From: Ignavibacteriae bacterium HGW-Ignavibacteriae-1
Lineage (GTDB): Bacteria > Bacteroidota > Ignavibacteria > Kapaibacteriales > UBA2268
Assembly (NCBI GenBank): GCA_002839825.1
Contig: PGYU01000001.1
Location: 372,001 to 436,000, forward strand
Direction: 5' to 3'
Length of the DNA: 64,000 bases
Below, in pieces: positions 25,491 to 33,844 of the stretch; within the stretch, counting starts at the first letter, position 1; each line of letters starts with the position of its first letter. A model generated the notes under the pieces. The model was not told the origin of the DNA and ran no database searches. It saw nothing but the letters and a program-made list of their open reading frames with translations. The position numbers were made by a program, and so were the translations under genes.

Positions 25491-26053
25491 AATTAAACCG
25501 ATACATATTGATATTCGCCTTTTTAAATCTTGCATTGCTATGCTCATCTTGCGATATTGATTTCGAAGGGAAGCAAGAGGAATTTGACAAAAGCAAAGCT
25601 GCTATAATTCATGATAAACCGGACCAAATAGCTTATGACATCGAAGTTTTGTTTGTGGATTCGAGCTTTACGAAAGCAATTTTGAAAGCACGAAAAGCAA
25701 GAATTTACAACGAGAGATATGAGACTTTTCTGGATAGCGGGATGCAAGTAACTTTTTTTGAGCGTAATTCGTCTGAAACGTCCATCTTGACCGCTGATAG
25801 CGCAAGAATTGATGACCGAACAAAAAATATGTTAGCTGAAGGTAATGTTATTGTCGTTGCTGAATCTAAAGGGCGACGGCTCGAAACAGAGCTTTTAGAA
25901 TGGGATAATATGAGACAAAAAATTTATTCAACTGAATTTGTCACAATTACGACGCCGACTGAAATTATTAAAGGGTATGGATTCGAATCTGACCCAAATC
26001 TGAATGAATATGTAATTAATCGTGTAAGTGGAATTCAAAAAAGAGGTAACTGA
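25487..26053 (+). CDS. lptC: LPS export protein LptC
   Basis: LptC is the membrane-anchored periplasmic protein that passes LPS from the LptB2FG transporter toward LptA. The N-terminal hydrophobic segment (about 5-20) ends in CSSC, so the anchor could be a helix or a lipid at C22, although the lipobox is not canonical. The rest is a beta-jellyroll pattern typical of LptC/OstA domains (ILKARKARIYNE, ILTADSARIDDRTKNMLAEGNV). The 188-residue length fits. It overlaps kdsA (4 bp) and tpiA (1 bp), so KDO synthesis and LPS export are co-expressed. Confidence 0.88.
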   Translation: MKLNRYILIFAFLNLALLCSSCDIDFEGKQEEFDKSKAAIIHDKPDQIAYDIEVLFVDSSFTKAILKARKARIYNERYETFLDSGMQVTFFERNSSETSILTADSARIDDRTKNMLAEGNVIVVAESKGRRLETELLEWDNMRQKIYSTEFVTITTPTEIIKGYGFESDPNLNEYVINRVSGIQKRGN

Positions 26054-26823
26054 TGAAAAAATTTTTAATAGCCGGCAACTGGAAAATGTTTACAAATGTA
26101 TTTGAATCCAAAATTTTGGTCGAAACACTCCTTGCAGAAATTAGTAAAAAGGAGATGCATACTACTGTTCTGGTATGTCCGCCATTTACAAGTTTGTGCG
26201 GAGTAGCCGAAATTATCAAAGACACGGATTTGAAGCTTGGAGCTCAAAATTGTCATTTCGAGGAGAAGGGAGCCTTTACAGGCGAAGTTTCACCGCAGAT
26301 GCTTCAATTCTTAGGTTGCGAATACATTATAATAGGTCACTCCGAACGCAGGACTCATTTCAAGGAGGATGATGAAATTATTTCGAAAAAATTATCAGCT
26401 ATTCTTGATTTGGGGCTTACACCGATATTGTGTATTGGTGAAACTTTCGAGCAAAGGATGAATAATCTGACCAATGATATTTTGACCAACCAAATCGAAA
26501 AAGCTTTTGAAAATATTAAAAAAGCTCATATCAAAAAAGTTGTAATAGCATATGAGCCGGTTTGGGCTATCGGTACAGGTATATCAGCCACTTCGGAGCA
26601 AGCGCAAGAAACTCACAGTTGGATAAAGGATTTCATCAGCTCGAAATATGAAGCTAATAGAGAAGACCTGACTGTTTTGTATGGCGGAAGTATGAATGAT
26701 AAAAATTGCCACGAACTGCTATCCTTAGCCGATGTTGACGGCGGCTTGATTGGTGGAGCTTCTCTAAATGCCGAAACTTTTGCAACAATAATTGAAAATG
26801 CGGAAAAAATCAGCAAGATATGA
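26053..26823 (+). CDS. tpiA: Triosephosphate isomerase
   Basis: This glycolytic enzyme interconverts dihydroxyacetone phosphate and glyceraldehyde-3-phosphate. Catalytic residues are present: K11 in AGNWKMF, H96 in IIGHSERR and E168 in AYEPVWAIGTG, followed by the phosphate-binding YGGSM and GGLIGGASL loops. The length is 256 residues. It sits inside an envelope-lipid operon and overlaps lptC by 1 bp and pgsA by 4 bp. Confidence 0.98.
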   Translation: MKKFLIAGNWKMFTNVFESKILVETLLAEISKKEMHTTVLVCPPFTSLCGVAEIIKDTDLKLGAQNCHFEEKGAFTGEVSPQMLQFLGCEYIIIGHSERRTHFKEDDEIISKKLSAILDLGLTPILCIGETFEQRMNNLTNDILTNQIEKAFENIKKAHIKKVVIAYEPVWAIGTGISATSEQAQETHSWIKDFISSKYEANREDLTVLYGGSMNDKNCHELLSLADVDGGLIGGASLNAETFATIIENAEKISKI

Positions 26824-27404
26824 ACCATTTGCCCAATATCTTAAGCATTTTTAGACTTATTTTAGCTCCCTTCTTTTATGTTTGCATTATTTCCGATAAT
26901 AGCCAAACAGTAGTTCTCGGGGTTATATTGTTCATAGTCGGAGCATTGACCGATTATCTCGATGGACTTTTGGCTCGTAAGTATCAAGCAATCTCATCTG
27001 TGGGCAAATTTTTAGACCCTTTGGCGGACAAAGTTCTGACCGGATTTGCTCTTGTGGCATTTTCATCAATGAAAATTATTCCCCTTTGGATGGTGCTTAT
27101 AGTGCTTTTCCGAGATTTGCTTACTACTATGATCAGGACTATTGATACATCAGGAAGACTGAATTTCAAAACTTCCGAAATCGCCAGAATCAAAACATTC
27201 ATTCAGATGGCTTTCATAGCTGCTATACTATTCATCGTATTCCTTTACCATACCGGAATGTTGGAAATCACTCAAGCGGATTACGACAGCTTTCTCAAAT
27301 CCGATTGGATTGATTATACTATGTTATTTATCGTATTGCTCACGCTTTATACATTCGTTGACTATATATTGAAAATTTTTGTTTCATTCAAAAAAAAGAA
27401 ATGA
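26820..27404 (+). CDS. pgsA: CDP-diacylglycerol-glycerol-3-phosphate phosphatidyltransferase PgsA
   Basis: PgsA makes phosphatidylglycerophosphate, the precursor of phosphatidylglycerol. The CDP-alcohol phosphotransferase motif DxxDGxxAR(x8)GxxxDxxxD is complete, from DYLDGLLARKY through GKFLDPLADK. Four to five membrane helices and 194 residues agree with the family. It overlaps tpiA and pgpA by 4 bp each, and pgpA catalyses the next step of the same pathway. Confidence 0.96.
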   Translation: MNHLPNILSIFRLILAPFFYVCIISDNSQTVVLGVILFIVGALTDYLDGLLARKYQAISSVGKFLDPLADKVLTGFALVAFSSMKIIPLWMVLIVLFRDLLTTMIRTIDTSGRLNFKTSEIARIKTFIQMAFIAAILFIVFLYHTGMLEITQADYDSFLKSDWIDYTMLFIVLLTLYTFVDYILKIFVSFKKKK

Positions 27405-27877
27405 ACCAAAAAGTTTATATCAACTTAGCTACTTTGTTCGGAATTGGATACGCTCGATATGCTCCGGGAACAATAGGCAGCATTCCGCCATTGCTATTTT
27501 TATTGCTGCCTGAAGATTATTTCTATCCAATTACCATAGTGATTCTCGCCATTTCGATACTTATCTCATACAAACAAGTAGAAAAAATTGAATCTGATGG
27601 ACATTCTGACCCGGGATTTGTAGTTGTGGATGAATTTGTCGGAATGTCATTTGTGCTTTTGATGCCATTTTTCCCTAAAAGCATATTTTGGGTTTTACTT
27701 TCCTTTACAATTTTCCGATTTTTTGATATTTTCAAACCATTTCCAATAGACAAATTAAATTCCCGCGAAGGAGCTTTTTTCGTTTTTGCCGATGATGTAC
27801 TTGCAGCAATTTTCACAAGCCTAACTATCTATATTCTATATGTATGTAACCAAATATTGGCTATTATTCTACTGTAA
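27401..27877 (+). CDS. pgpA: Phosphatidylglycerophosphatase A
   Basis: PgpA removes phosphate from phosphatidylglycerophosphate to give phosphatidylglycerol. The family segments FGIGYARYAPGTIGS near the start, VVVDEFVGM with its acidic residues in the middle, and RFFDIFKPFPIDKL are readable. There are about four membrane helices in 158 residues. It is the last gene of kdsA-lptC-tpiA-pgsA-pgpA. No clear terminator follows. Confidence 0.95.
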   Translation: MNQKVYINLATLFGIGYARYAPGTIGSIPPLLFLLLPEDYFYPITIVILAISILISYKQVEKIESDGHSDPGFVVVDEFVGMSFVLLMPFFPKSIFWVLLSFTIFRFFDIFKPFPIDKLNSREGAFFVFADDVLAAIFTSLTIYILYVCNQILAIILL

Positions 27878-27988
27878 ATTCAATTATTTGAAAAAATATT
27901 GAAAAAAATGCAAAAATATAGGTGGGAACACGTTAAAATGACATTTTTTTTTTGCGTGTGAATTATTTTTTTATTATCTTGGTATTGT

Positions 27989-27996
27989 TATATTTG
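27989..27996 (+). promoter_or_regulatory. Possible -7 element for the HU gene
   Basis: TATATTTG matches TAnnTTTG in the 237-bp AT-rich gap before the HU gene, 118 bp from its ATG. At the -33 position only TTTT (27967-27970, 18 bp upstream) is present, so the match is partial. Confidence 0.4.
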
Positions 27997-28114
27997 TAAC
28001 ATTGCTCAAAACATTAGTATTCATATACGATTTCAATAAAAAAATGAGTATTTTTTCTCTTTTTTGGGCTTTTTGTAATTAACTGTTTAGTCATAATTGT
28101 TTAAGGGAGTGCTA

Positions 28115-28426
28115 ATGGGCATGAACAAAACTGATCTCATCAATGCAGTTGCCGCAAGCTCGGGTTTGAATAAAGTTCAATCTGAAAAGGCAATCAAAAG
28201 TACACTAGAAGCTCTATCAACTGAATTGTCAGGTGGTGGCAGTGTAACTTTAATCGGATTTGGAACTTTTTCGGTAATGGAAAGACAAGCACGTATGGGT
28301 AAAAATCCCCAAACTGGCGCGTCAATCAGTATTCCGGCAAAGAAAGTTGCCAAATTCAAACCAGGCAAAGCTTTATCAGAAATGGTAAATCCGGTTGCTA
28401 AAACAGCGAAAAAGAAAAAGAAATAA
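28115..28426 (+). CDS. HU-family DNA-binding protein
   Basis: This histone-like protein bends and compacts DNA. The N-terminal MNKTDLINAVAASSGL and the VTLIGFGTFSVMERQARMG-type arm with FKPGKALSEMVN at the end are standard HU. A short Lys-rich tail (KTAKKKKK) extends past the HU core. The ATG at 28115 was chosen because AAGGGAG lies 5 bp upstream; an in-frame TTG at 28097 would precede that site. It is a single gene with a terminator directly after it. Confidence 0.95.
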   Translation: MGMNKTDLINAVAASSGLNKVQSEKAIKSTLEALSTELSGGGSVTLIGFGTFSVMERQARMGKNPQTGASISIPAKKVAKFKPGKALSEMVNPVAKTAKKKKK

Positions 28427-28454
28427 TTCTACTTTTTCGATGTGTTGAAAACTT

Positions 28455-28480
28455 AGCCGTTCTTATGAACGGCTTTTTTT
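28455..28480 (+). terminator. Rho-independent terminator after HU gene
   Basis: An 8-bp stem agccgttc (28455-28462) / gaacggct (28467-28474) with a 4-base loop is followed by a run of T to 28480. Confidence 0.88.
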
Positions 28481-28481
28481 G

Positions 28482-28489
28482 TATTTTTG
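28482..28489 (+). promoter_or_regulatory. Possible -7 element for pyrB
   Basis: TATTTTTG matches TAnnTTTG, 32 bp before the pyrB ATG and directly after the HU terminator. No TTTG lies at the -33 position, so support is weak. Confidence 0.35.
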
Positions 28490-28521
28490 CATGAATTTTT
28501 ATAACAAATCATTCGAATTAT

Positions 28522-29445
28522 ATGGGCGAACTTAAGCTATCAAAACCCTACTTATTACAAGCTTCAGACCTCACGACAGAGGATGTTAAGCTCATTTTCG
28601 ACAAATCCGATTATTTTCTGAAGCACTATAAAAGGGGCGAGAAATTTGATGATTTGAAGGGTGTTACTGTCGCAATGGTGTTTTTTGAACCATCTACTCG
28701 TACTAAACTTTCATTTGATATTGCTGCAAAGCGACTATCAGCCGACACAATTTCTTTCCAATCTGCTACAAGCAGTCTGACCAAAGGCGAATCCCTTATT
28801 GATACTCTCCACACGATTGAAGCTATGGGCGTGCAAATGTATGTTGTACGGCATGGCAAATCCGGTGTTCCTCAATTTTTGCAGGAAAACACGAGTGGTG
28901 TGATTTTGAATGCAGGTGATGGCAAACATGCTCACCCAACTCAAGCACTATTGGATTCATATACCTTATATCGTCATTTTGGAGATGTCAAAGGGCTCAA
29001 AGTTTGCATCGTTGGCGATATTATTCACAGCAGGGTGGCGAGGTCAAACATCGCTTTGCTCAAAACTTTGGGTGCTGAAGTCACTTTATGCGCTCCCGGA
29101 ACTCTTTTACCGCGCAATCGGAACATTTGGGATTGCCCGATAATCGAATCACTTGATGACGCAGTTGAGTGGGCTGATGTAATGTTGGTGCTGAGATTGC
29201 AAAGAGAACGGATGGACTCAGGGATCTTACCTTCAATCACAGAATTTTCGAAATATTATGGTGTGAAATACGAACATTTTACCCGGAAACCGGAATTAGT
29301 CTTGATGCATCCCGGACCTGTAAACTTTGGGATTGAATTAGATTACCGTTTGAGCACATATCCAAATTGCTTGATCCAAACGCAAGTTACTCACGGTGTA
29401 TTCATCAGGATGGCATTGTTATCACTTTTGGGCAGAGACCTATAA
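28522..29445 (+). CDS. pyrB: Aspartate carbamoyltransferase catalytic subunit
   Basis: PyrB joins carbamoyl phosphate and aspartate in pyrimidine synthesis. The carbamoyl-phosphate loop S58-T-R-T61 lies in FFEPSTRTKLSF, the flexible SSLTKGES loop follows near 82-90, and HPTQALLDSYTL is present near 137. Length is 307 residues. No regulatory pyrI subunit gene or other pyr gene is next to it; prmC follows after 3 bp. Confidence 0.97.
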   Translation: MGELKLSKPYLLQASDLTTEDVKLIFDKSDYFLKHYKRGEKFDDLKGVTVAMVFFEPSTRTKLSFDIAAKRLSADTISFQSATSSLTKGESLIDTLHTIEAMGVQMYVVRHGKSGVPQFLQENTSGVILNAGDGKHAHPTQALLDSYTLYRHFGDVKGLKVCIVGDIIHSRVARSNIALLKTLGAEVTLCAPGTLLPRNRNIWDCPIIESLDDAVEWADVMLVLRLQRERMDSGILPSITEFSKYYGVKYEHFTRKPELVLMHPGPVNFGIELDYRLSTYPNCLIQTQVTHGVFIRMALLSLLGRDL

Positions 29446-29448
29446 TAA

Positions 29449-30297
29449 TTGGAAAGCATCTGGACTATAGTCAAATTGATTGATTGGGGTACGGGCTATC
29501 TGAACAATCATAATATTGAATCTGCAAGACTCAATATAGAATTGATGCTTTCAAAAATTCTTAGCTACGACCGAATCAAACTATATTCAAATTTCGACCA
29601 GCCGCTAAGTGCGGAGGAACTCGCTATGCTGAAGGGAATGATTAAGCGCCGAATTGCTTCCGAACCACTTCAATATATTTTGGGCGAAACCTATTTTTAT
29701 GGACTGAAATTCTATTGTCGCCCAGATGTTTTAATACCGCGACCTGAAACAGAGCTAATAATAGAGCATTTCTCGAAAATTACAAAATCACAGGATTTTA
29801 AATTGTTGGATATTGGCACAGGAACGGGTTGTATTGCAATTACACTAGCCAAAATGTACCCCAATGCCTCAATTACAGCCATAGATATATCCGAGCACGC
29901 TATTGCAACTGCCGCTATGAACGCCGAACTTCATAATGTCAAGTTAGATTTGATTCATGCCGATGTTTTTGAATATGAGTTCCCTAATATGTTCGATTAT
30001 ATAGTTTCAAATCCGCCATATATTCCAATGAGCGAAAGTAAAGAACTGCAAGCGGAGATTCTGCTTCATGAGCCGTCAATTGCATACACTGACAGCAATG
30101 ATGGACTTAGTTACTTTAGGCGATTTAACGGCATAATCGAACGATTTATGAACCCAACGGGAAAATTTCTTTTTGAAATAGGAGCAGGTCAAAGTAAAGA
30201 TTTGACTGAAATTTTGTCTGGCAAAGATATAAATGTAGTTTATGACTTATCCGGTCATGACCGATTGATAATTGGTGCTAACAAAGTGTTAATTTAG
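29449..30297 (+). CDS. prmC: Release factor glutamine methyltransferase PrmC
   Basis: PrmC methylates the GGQ glutamine of translation release factors. The SAM-binding motif LLDIGTGTGCIAITLA is followed by the catalytic N188-P-P-Y191 in IVSNPPYIP, and RPETELIIEHF precedes them. The N-terminal 90 residues form the helical substrate-binding part. The start is a TTG at 29449, 3 bp after the pyrB stop; the protein begins MESIWTIVKLIDWG, which suits the family, and no ATG in frame lies close by. Confidence 0.95.
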   Translation: MESIWTIVKLIDWGTGYLNNHNIESARLNIELMLSKILSYDRIKLYSNFDQPLSAEELAMLKGMIKRRIASEPLQYILGETYFYGLKFYCRPDVLIPRPETELIIEHFSKITKSQDFKLLDIGTGTGCIAITLAKMYPNASITAIDISEHAIATAAMNAELHNVKLDLIHADVFEYEFPNMFDYIVSNPPYIPMSESKELQAEILLHEPSIAYTDSNDGLSYFRRFNGIIERFMNPTGKFLFEIGAGQSKDLTEILSGKDINVVYDLSGHDRLIIGANKVLI

Positions 30298-30455
30298 TGT
30301 TAAGATAGAGTGTATTTTGTGTCTAAGCAATAAATAATGGCATTTTTAGTTAATATATTATAATTTTATTCTCTGTCATTCGATAAAAATTTATTAATTT
30401 TGAACTTGTATTTTTGTTGAAAAAGCAATATTAATTTTTAAAATGAGAGGTTATT
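30298..30455. other. AT-rich intergenic region before the STAS gene
   Basis: This gap between prmC and the STAS gene contains a candidate -7 box TATTTTTG at 30409-30416, 39 bp before the ATG, without a matching -33 box. No terminator hairpin for pyrB-prmC was seen. Confidence 0.4.
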
Positions 30456-30800
30456 ATGTCGCAAGTAAAAGTTGAGCAAGAGATTGGTGGTTCAATCCTT
30501 ACATTAAAAGGGCAATTCATAGGTGGAGCAGAGACAGATGAGTTGAGAGACACCTTAATGAGTTTAACCGAAAATCAAGTCAAACATTTGATAATTGACT
30601 TGAACAATGTTACGTATCTAAATTCTACTGCTTTGGGTGTATTGATTTCTTCTCATGCAAATTTTGCAAAGCGTGATGGCAAAATTGTACTTTGCAATGT
30701 AAGCAAATCGCTCGAAAATATTTTTGTTATTACTAAATTGACTCTTGTATTTGCTATAGCTTCAAACGTAGATGAAGCAAGAAAAATGTTAACTAAATAA
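30456..30800 (+). CDS. STAS-domain anti-sigma-factor antagonist-like protein
   Basis: The protein is a single STAS domain of 114 residues, like SpoIIAA and RsbV. The conserved HLIIDLNNVTYLNSTALGVL segment carries S57, the site phosphorylated in this family. Such proteins release an anti-sigma factor or otherwise switch a partner kinase. No anti-sigma factor, kinase or PP2C phosphatase gene is nearby, so the partner must be encoded elsewhere. It lies 38 bp upstream of the exbB gene in the same direction and may share its transcript. Confidence 0.88.
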   Translation: MSQVKVEQEIGGSILTLKGQFIGGAETDELRDTLMSLTENQVKHLIIDLNNVTYLNSTALGVLISSHANFAKRDGKIVLCNVSKSLENIFVITKLTLVFAIASNVDEARKMLTK

Positions 30801-30838
30801 ACAAACTTTTATCAAATCATAACTTTTATGGAGATTTT

Positions 30839-31621
30839 ATGAAGAACTCTTTCAATGCGATAGTAATCGCATTATCGTTGATTACTGCTTATTTGATATT
30901 TTATTTCTATATGGGAAATCCCAATAACTTCAACGACCCTGATACAAAACACGAACCTAAAGCCGGAAACGTACCGGGCATGGTTTATACAGGCGGGCCC
31001 CTTGTCGGTTTACTTATGACTTTCATTCTTATAGCTATAACATTTGTCATCGAACGTTCCTATTCAATAGGTCAAGCGAAAGGAAAAGGCAACCCTGCAG
31101 TATTCATCAAATCCGTAATCACAAAACTTACTCAAGGAGATTTAGACGGAGCCATAGCCGAGTGCGACAAACAGCGGGGCAGTATGGCAAACGTACTTCG
31201 TTCCGCTATCGTAAGGTTCAAAGAAATTGAACACGACCCTGAATTCCCGGGCGAAAAGAAGGTTTCAGAAGTTCAAAGAGCGATTGACGAATCAATGAAC
31301 TTAGAAACTCCATTATTGGAAAAAAATCTTGTAATTTTATCAACTATTGCTTCGGTAGCTGTATTGGTCGGTTTGTTGGGAACAACACTCGGTATGATTA
31401 GAGCATTCCAAGCATTGGCAGTATCCGGTACAGTATCAGCAATTCAGCTTTCTATCGGTATCTCCGAAGCACTTTATAATACCGCCGGCGGTTTGGTTGG
31501 TGCAATCATCGCTATTGTTGCATATAACTATTTTACTACAAAAGTTGATAATTTCGTTTATATGATTGACGAAGCGATTCTAAATATCACACAGATATTT
31601 ACTGTAAGAATAAAGAGCTAA
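30839..31621 (+). CDS. exbB: MotA/TolQ/ExbB proton channel protein
   Basis: This inner-membrane channel protein energises TonB with the proton gradient. It has an N-terminal helix (about 5-25), a second at about 50-75, a cytoplasmic part, and two helices at about 160-185 and 205-230. The family segment LVGLLGTTLGMIRAFQAL and the following ALYNTAGGLVGAI are clear. Length is 260 residues. It starts the block exbB-exbD-exbD-tonB. Confidence 0.93.
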   Translation: MKNSFNAIVIALSLITAYLIFYFYMGNPNNFNDPDTKHEPKAGNVPGMVYTGGPLVGLLMTFILIAITFVIERSYSIGQAKGKGNPAVFIKSVITKLTQGDLDGAIAECDKQRGSMANVLRSAIVRFKEIEHDPEFPGEKKVSEVQRAIDESMNLETPLLEKNLVILSTIASVAVLVGLLGTTLGMIRAFQALAVSGTVSAIQLSIGISEALYNTAGGLVGAIIAIVAYNYFTTKVDNFVYMIDEAILNITQIFTVRIKS

Positions 31622-31648
31622 TTTAAATTTGCACAAAAGGAGTATTCT

Positions 31649-32161
31649 GTGCCTAAAGTAAAGAAAAAGAGGATGGGGTTCGTCATAGATATGACCCCAC
31701 TTGTGGACATCACTTTTTTGCTTCTTACATTTTTCATGTTTACTGCAAAATTTAAGTCAGAAGCCGAAAGTGAACAAAAATTCAGTATTGAACGACCAAA
31801 AGTAACAGCCGATACATCGAAAGTTCCGGATAAGGATTTGGCTATCATTAAAATAGCTATTGATTCGCTTACTTCGGATACTACATATTATTACGAATTG
31901 CTGAACGAAGTGGACCGTGCAGAAGTATGGAAGTTGACAGAATCTGTAACGGAGGAGATGAAAGATAAAGCCCAACTACCCGTTTCGCTTGAATCTTTGG
32001 ATGATCTTGTCCGAAATACTCGTATAATTCGTTCCGAAACAGTGTTTGCTATTGATGCAGACAAGCGTTTGAGGTTCCAATATGTATGGGATGCAATGGA
32101 TATTTTACGAAAAAATCGTGCTACTGTATTTAATTACGTGACCGAGAAAAAAGGTGCATAA
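31649..32161 (+). CDS. exbD: ExbD/TolR biopolymer transport protein, first copy
   Basis: It has one N-terminal membrane helix containing DMTPLVDITFLLLTFFMF, where the Asp in LVDI is the proton-carrying residue of the family. A periplasmic part of about 130 residues follows. The start is GTG at 31649 with AAAAGGAG about 6 bp upstream. Length is 170 residues. The second exbD differs mainly in its periplasmic part and N terminus. Confidence 0.92.
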   Translation: MPKVKKKRMGFVIDMTPLVDITFLLLTFFMFTAKFKSEAESEQKFSIERPKVTADTSKVPDKDLAIIKIAIDSLTSDTTYYYELLNEVDRAEVWKLTESVTEEMKDKAQLPVSLESLDDLVRNTRIIRSETVFAIDADKRLRFQYVWDAMDILRKNRATVFNYVTEKKGA

Positions 32162-32228
32162 AATAATTGTAACTTTTTAGAGATTGGTAACGTCTTTTAT
32201 TTAGAAAACAAAATTAAAGGATTGTAAA

Positions 32229-32795
32229 ATGGCCGGCGGCGGTGCATTAAAAGCTGAAAGATCGAAAAGAGGTAAAGCCTCTAAACGGAAAAAAATGAAA
32301 AGAGTCAGCTATCATCTTGATATGACTCCTTTGGTGGACATCACTTTCTTATTGTTAACATTTTTTATGTTCACAACTACTATGGCTACGCCGCAAGTAA
32401 TGGAAATGTCTATTCCACCCGAAGTTGTTGACCAAGTTGAAGTGAAAGAATCCGAGTTGCTACAATTATTTGTTAGAGATGATAACAAGATTTTCTATGC
32501 AATTGGAAATGAAGACCCACAAGAAATTGAATTGAACAAAATAAGAGCAATGTCGGAAGTTGAAAATTTACGCGAAGGCAAACGAAATCGAATGATTACA
32601 GCTGTTAAGCCTTCAAACGATGCCGATTACGGGACAATTGTCAACATACTTGACGAACTGAACATGGCTGAAATCTTGATTACAGCCGAAATTACCAAAG
32701 AATTTGACGAAGATGGTAACCCCAAGAAACGTGAAAGACGATTTACAATTGCGCAAATGAGCGAAGAAGAATTGGAAAAAATTAAGGAGTTGTAA
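32229..32795 (+). CDS. exbD: ExbD/TolR biopolymer transport protein, second copy
   Basis: This 188-residue protein shares the DMTPLVDITFLLLTFFMFT helix with the first copy, including the key Asp, but has a longer and very basic cytoplasmic N terminus (about 25 residues rich in Lys and Arg). The periplasmic part also differs. It probably forms a mixed ExbD dimer or pentamer partner with the first copy. tonB follows after 1 bp. Confidence 0.92.
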   Translation: MAGGGALKAERSKRGKASKRKKMKRVSYHLDMTPLVDITFLLLTFFMFTTTMATPQVMEMSIPPEVVDQVEVKESELLQLFVRDDNKIFYAIGNEDPQEIELNKIRAMSEVENLREGKRNRMITAVKPSNDADYGTIVNILDELNMAEILITAEITKEFDEDGNPKKRERRFTIAQMSEEELEKIKEL

Positions 32796-32796
32796 G

Positions 32797-33582
32797 ATGT
32801 CGGAATTAACTGCCAAATTGCCAATCGAAATGCCCGAACCATCAGGTTACGGTGCAAAGGAATTGAAAGAGTTCATTAATAAGAACACTTTAAGAGGTTT
32901 TCTTGTTACATTGGGTCTAACAATAATTTTACTACTTATTTATGTATTTGTTGTCCAACCCTCAGATAAGGCTAAAGTTGCTCCTAAAATGGCACCTTTG
33001 GCAAAAGTCAGGTTAGACGACCTTGCTCAACAAAATAATGATGTCATGGAAGCACCTCCACCTGTGCAACAAATTGTAAACACAGGTCCTGCTGCGAGAG
33101 CCGGTAACCCAATTCCGGTGCCCGATGCTCAAATCACAGCAGAAATGAAAGACTTCGCAACTATTGATGTCATGAGTAGGGCTTCCTCGGAAGGTGGTGA
33201 TGGTCTTGACTTAGGTGGGTTTGCGGATAACATTGACATGGGTGAAAGAGTAGTAGTTCAGAAAAGAATAGAAGAACCAGCGCCGGATGCATTTATTCCT
33301 GTAGAAAAGGAACCGGGCGTGGATTTAGCAAAGCTCCAAAAAATCATCAAGTACCCCGAATTAGCTCGTAGAGCCGGTGTTGAAGGAAAAGTAATAATCC
33401 GTGTACTTGTTGACGAAAAGGGCAAAGCTCGCAAACAATTGATTGAATATACTGATAACGAATTGCTTAACCAAGCTGCGATGGATGCCGTGAACGACTA
33501 CGGTACATTTACTCCGGCTATCCAAAATGCACAACCGATTATGTGTTGGGTAAGTATTCCTATCCAATTCAAACTTAGATGA
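32797..33582 (+). CDS. tonB: TonB energy-transducing protein
   Basis: TonB passes energy from ExbBD to outer-membrane receptors. A cytoplasmic N terminus of about 35 residues is followed by a membrane helix (about 36-56), a linker with a short proline group (EAPPPVQQ) and the C-terminal TonB domain (about 180-261, YPELARRAGVEGKVIIRVLVDEKG onward in spirit of the family). The linker is short for a TonB. No receptor gene lies next to the block. Confidence 0.93.
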   Translation: MSELTAKLPIEMPEPSGYGAKELKEFINKNTLRGFLVTLGLTIILLLIYVFVVQPSDKAKVAPKMAPLAKVRLDDLAQQNNDVMEAPPPVQQIVNTGPAARAGNPIPVPDAQITAEMKDFATIDVMSRASSEGGDGLDLGGFADNIDMGERVVVQKRIEEPAPDAFIPVEKEPGVDLAKLQKIIKYPELARRAGVEGKVIIRVLVDEKGKARKQLIEYTDNELLNQAAMDAVNDYGTFTPAIQNAQPIMCWVSIPIQFKLR

Positions 33583-33634
33583 TGATTTTTACATATGTTT
33601 ACCGCTCAGATATTCAGTTAATAGAAGTGCAAAA

Positions 33635-33844
33635 TTGCTATTACAAATTGTAAATTACTCTGTCAGGTCTCTGATAGTTATAATTGGAATACTGATCCTG
33701 AGCGGTATTTTATTGCCCGAATTTGATTCTCACTTTAGAATAGTTTTTGGTTCGGTGTTCGTTATCTTTGGCATATACAGATTGATTATGTTCTATAGTC
33801 AAAATAAAAGATACAGAATGGAGGAGGATTCAGATGATGAATAG
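33635..33844 (+). CDS. Small two-helix membrane protein, unknown
   Basis: The 69 residues hold two hydrophobic helices (about 9-28 and 37-54) and a short acidic tail (MEEDSDDE). It is not recognised as a named family. It lies between tonB and the PstS-like gene and overlaps the latter by 11 bp, so it is probably expressed with them. The overlap and codon pattern support a real gene. Confidence 0.65.
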   Translation: MLLQIVNYSVRSLIVIIGILILSGILLPEFDSHFRIVFGSVFVIFGIYRLIMFYSQNKRYRMEEDSDDE

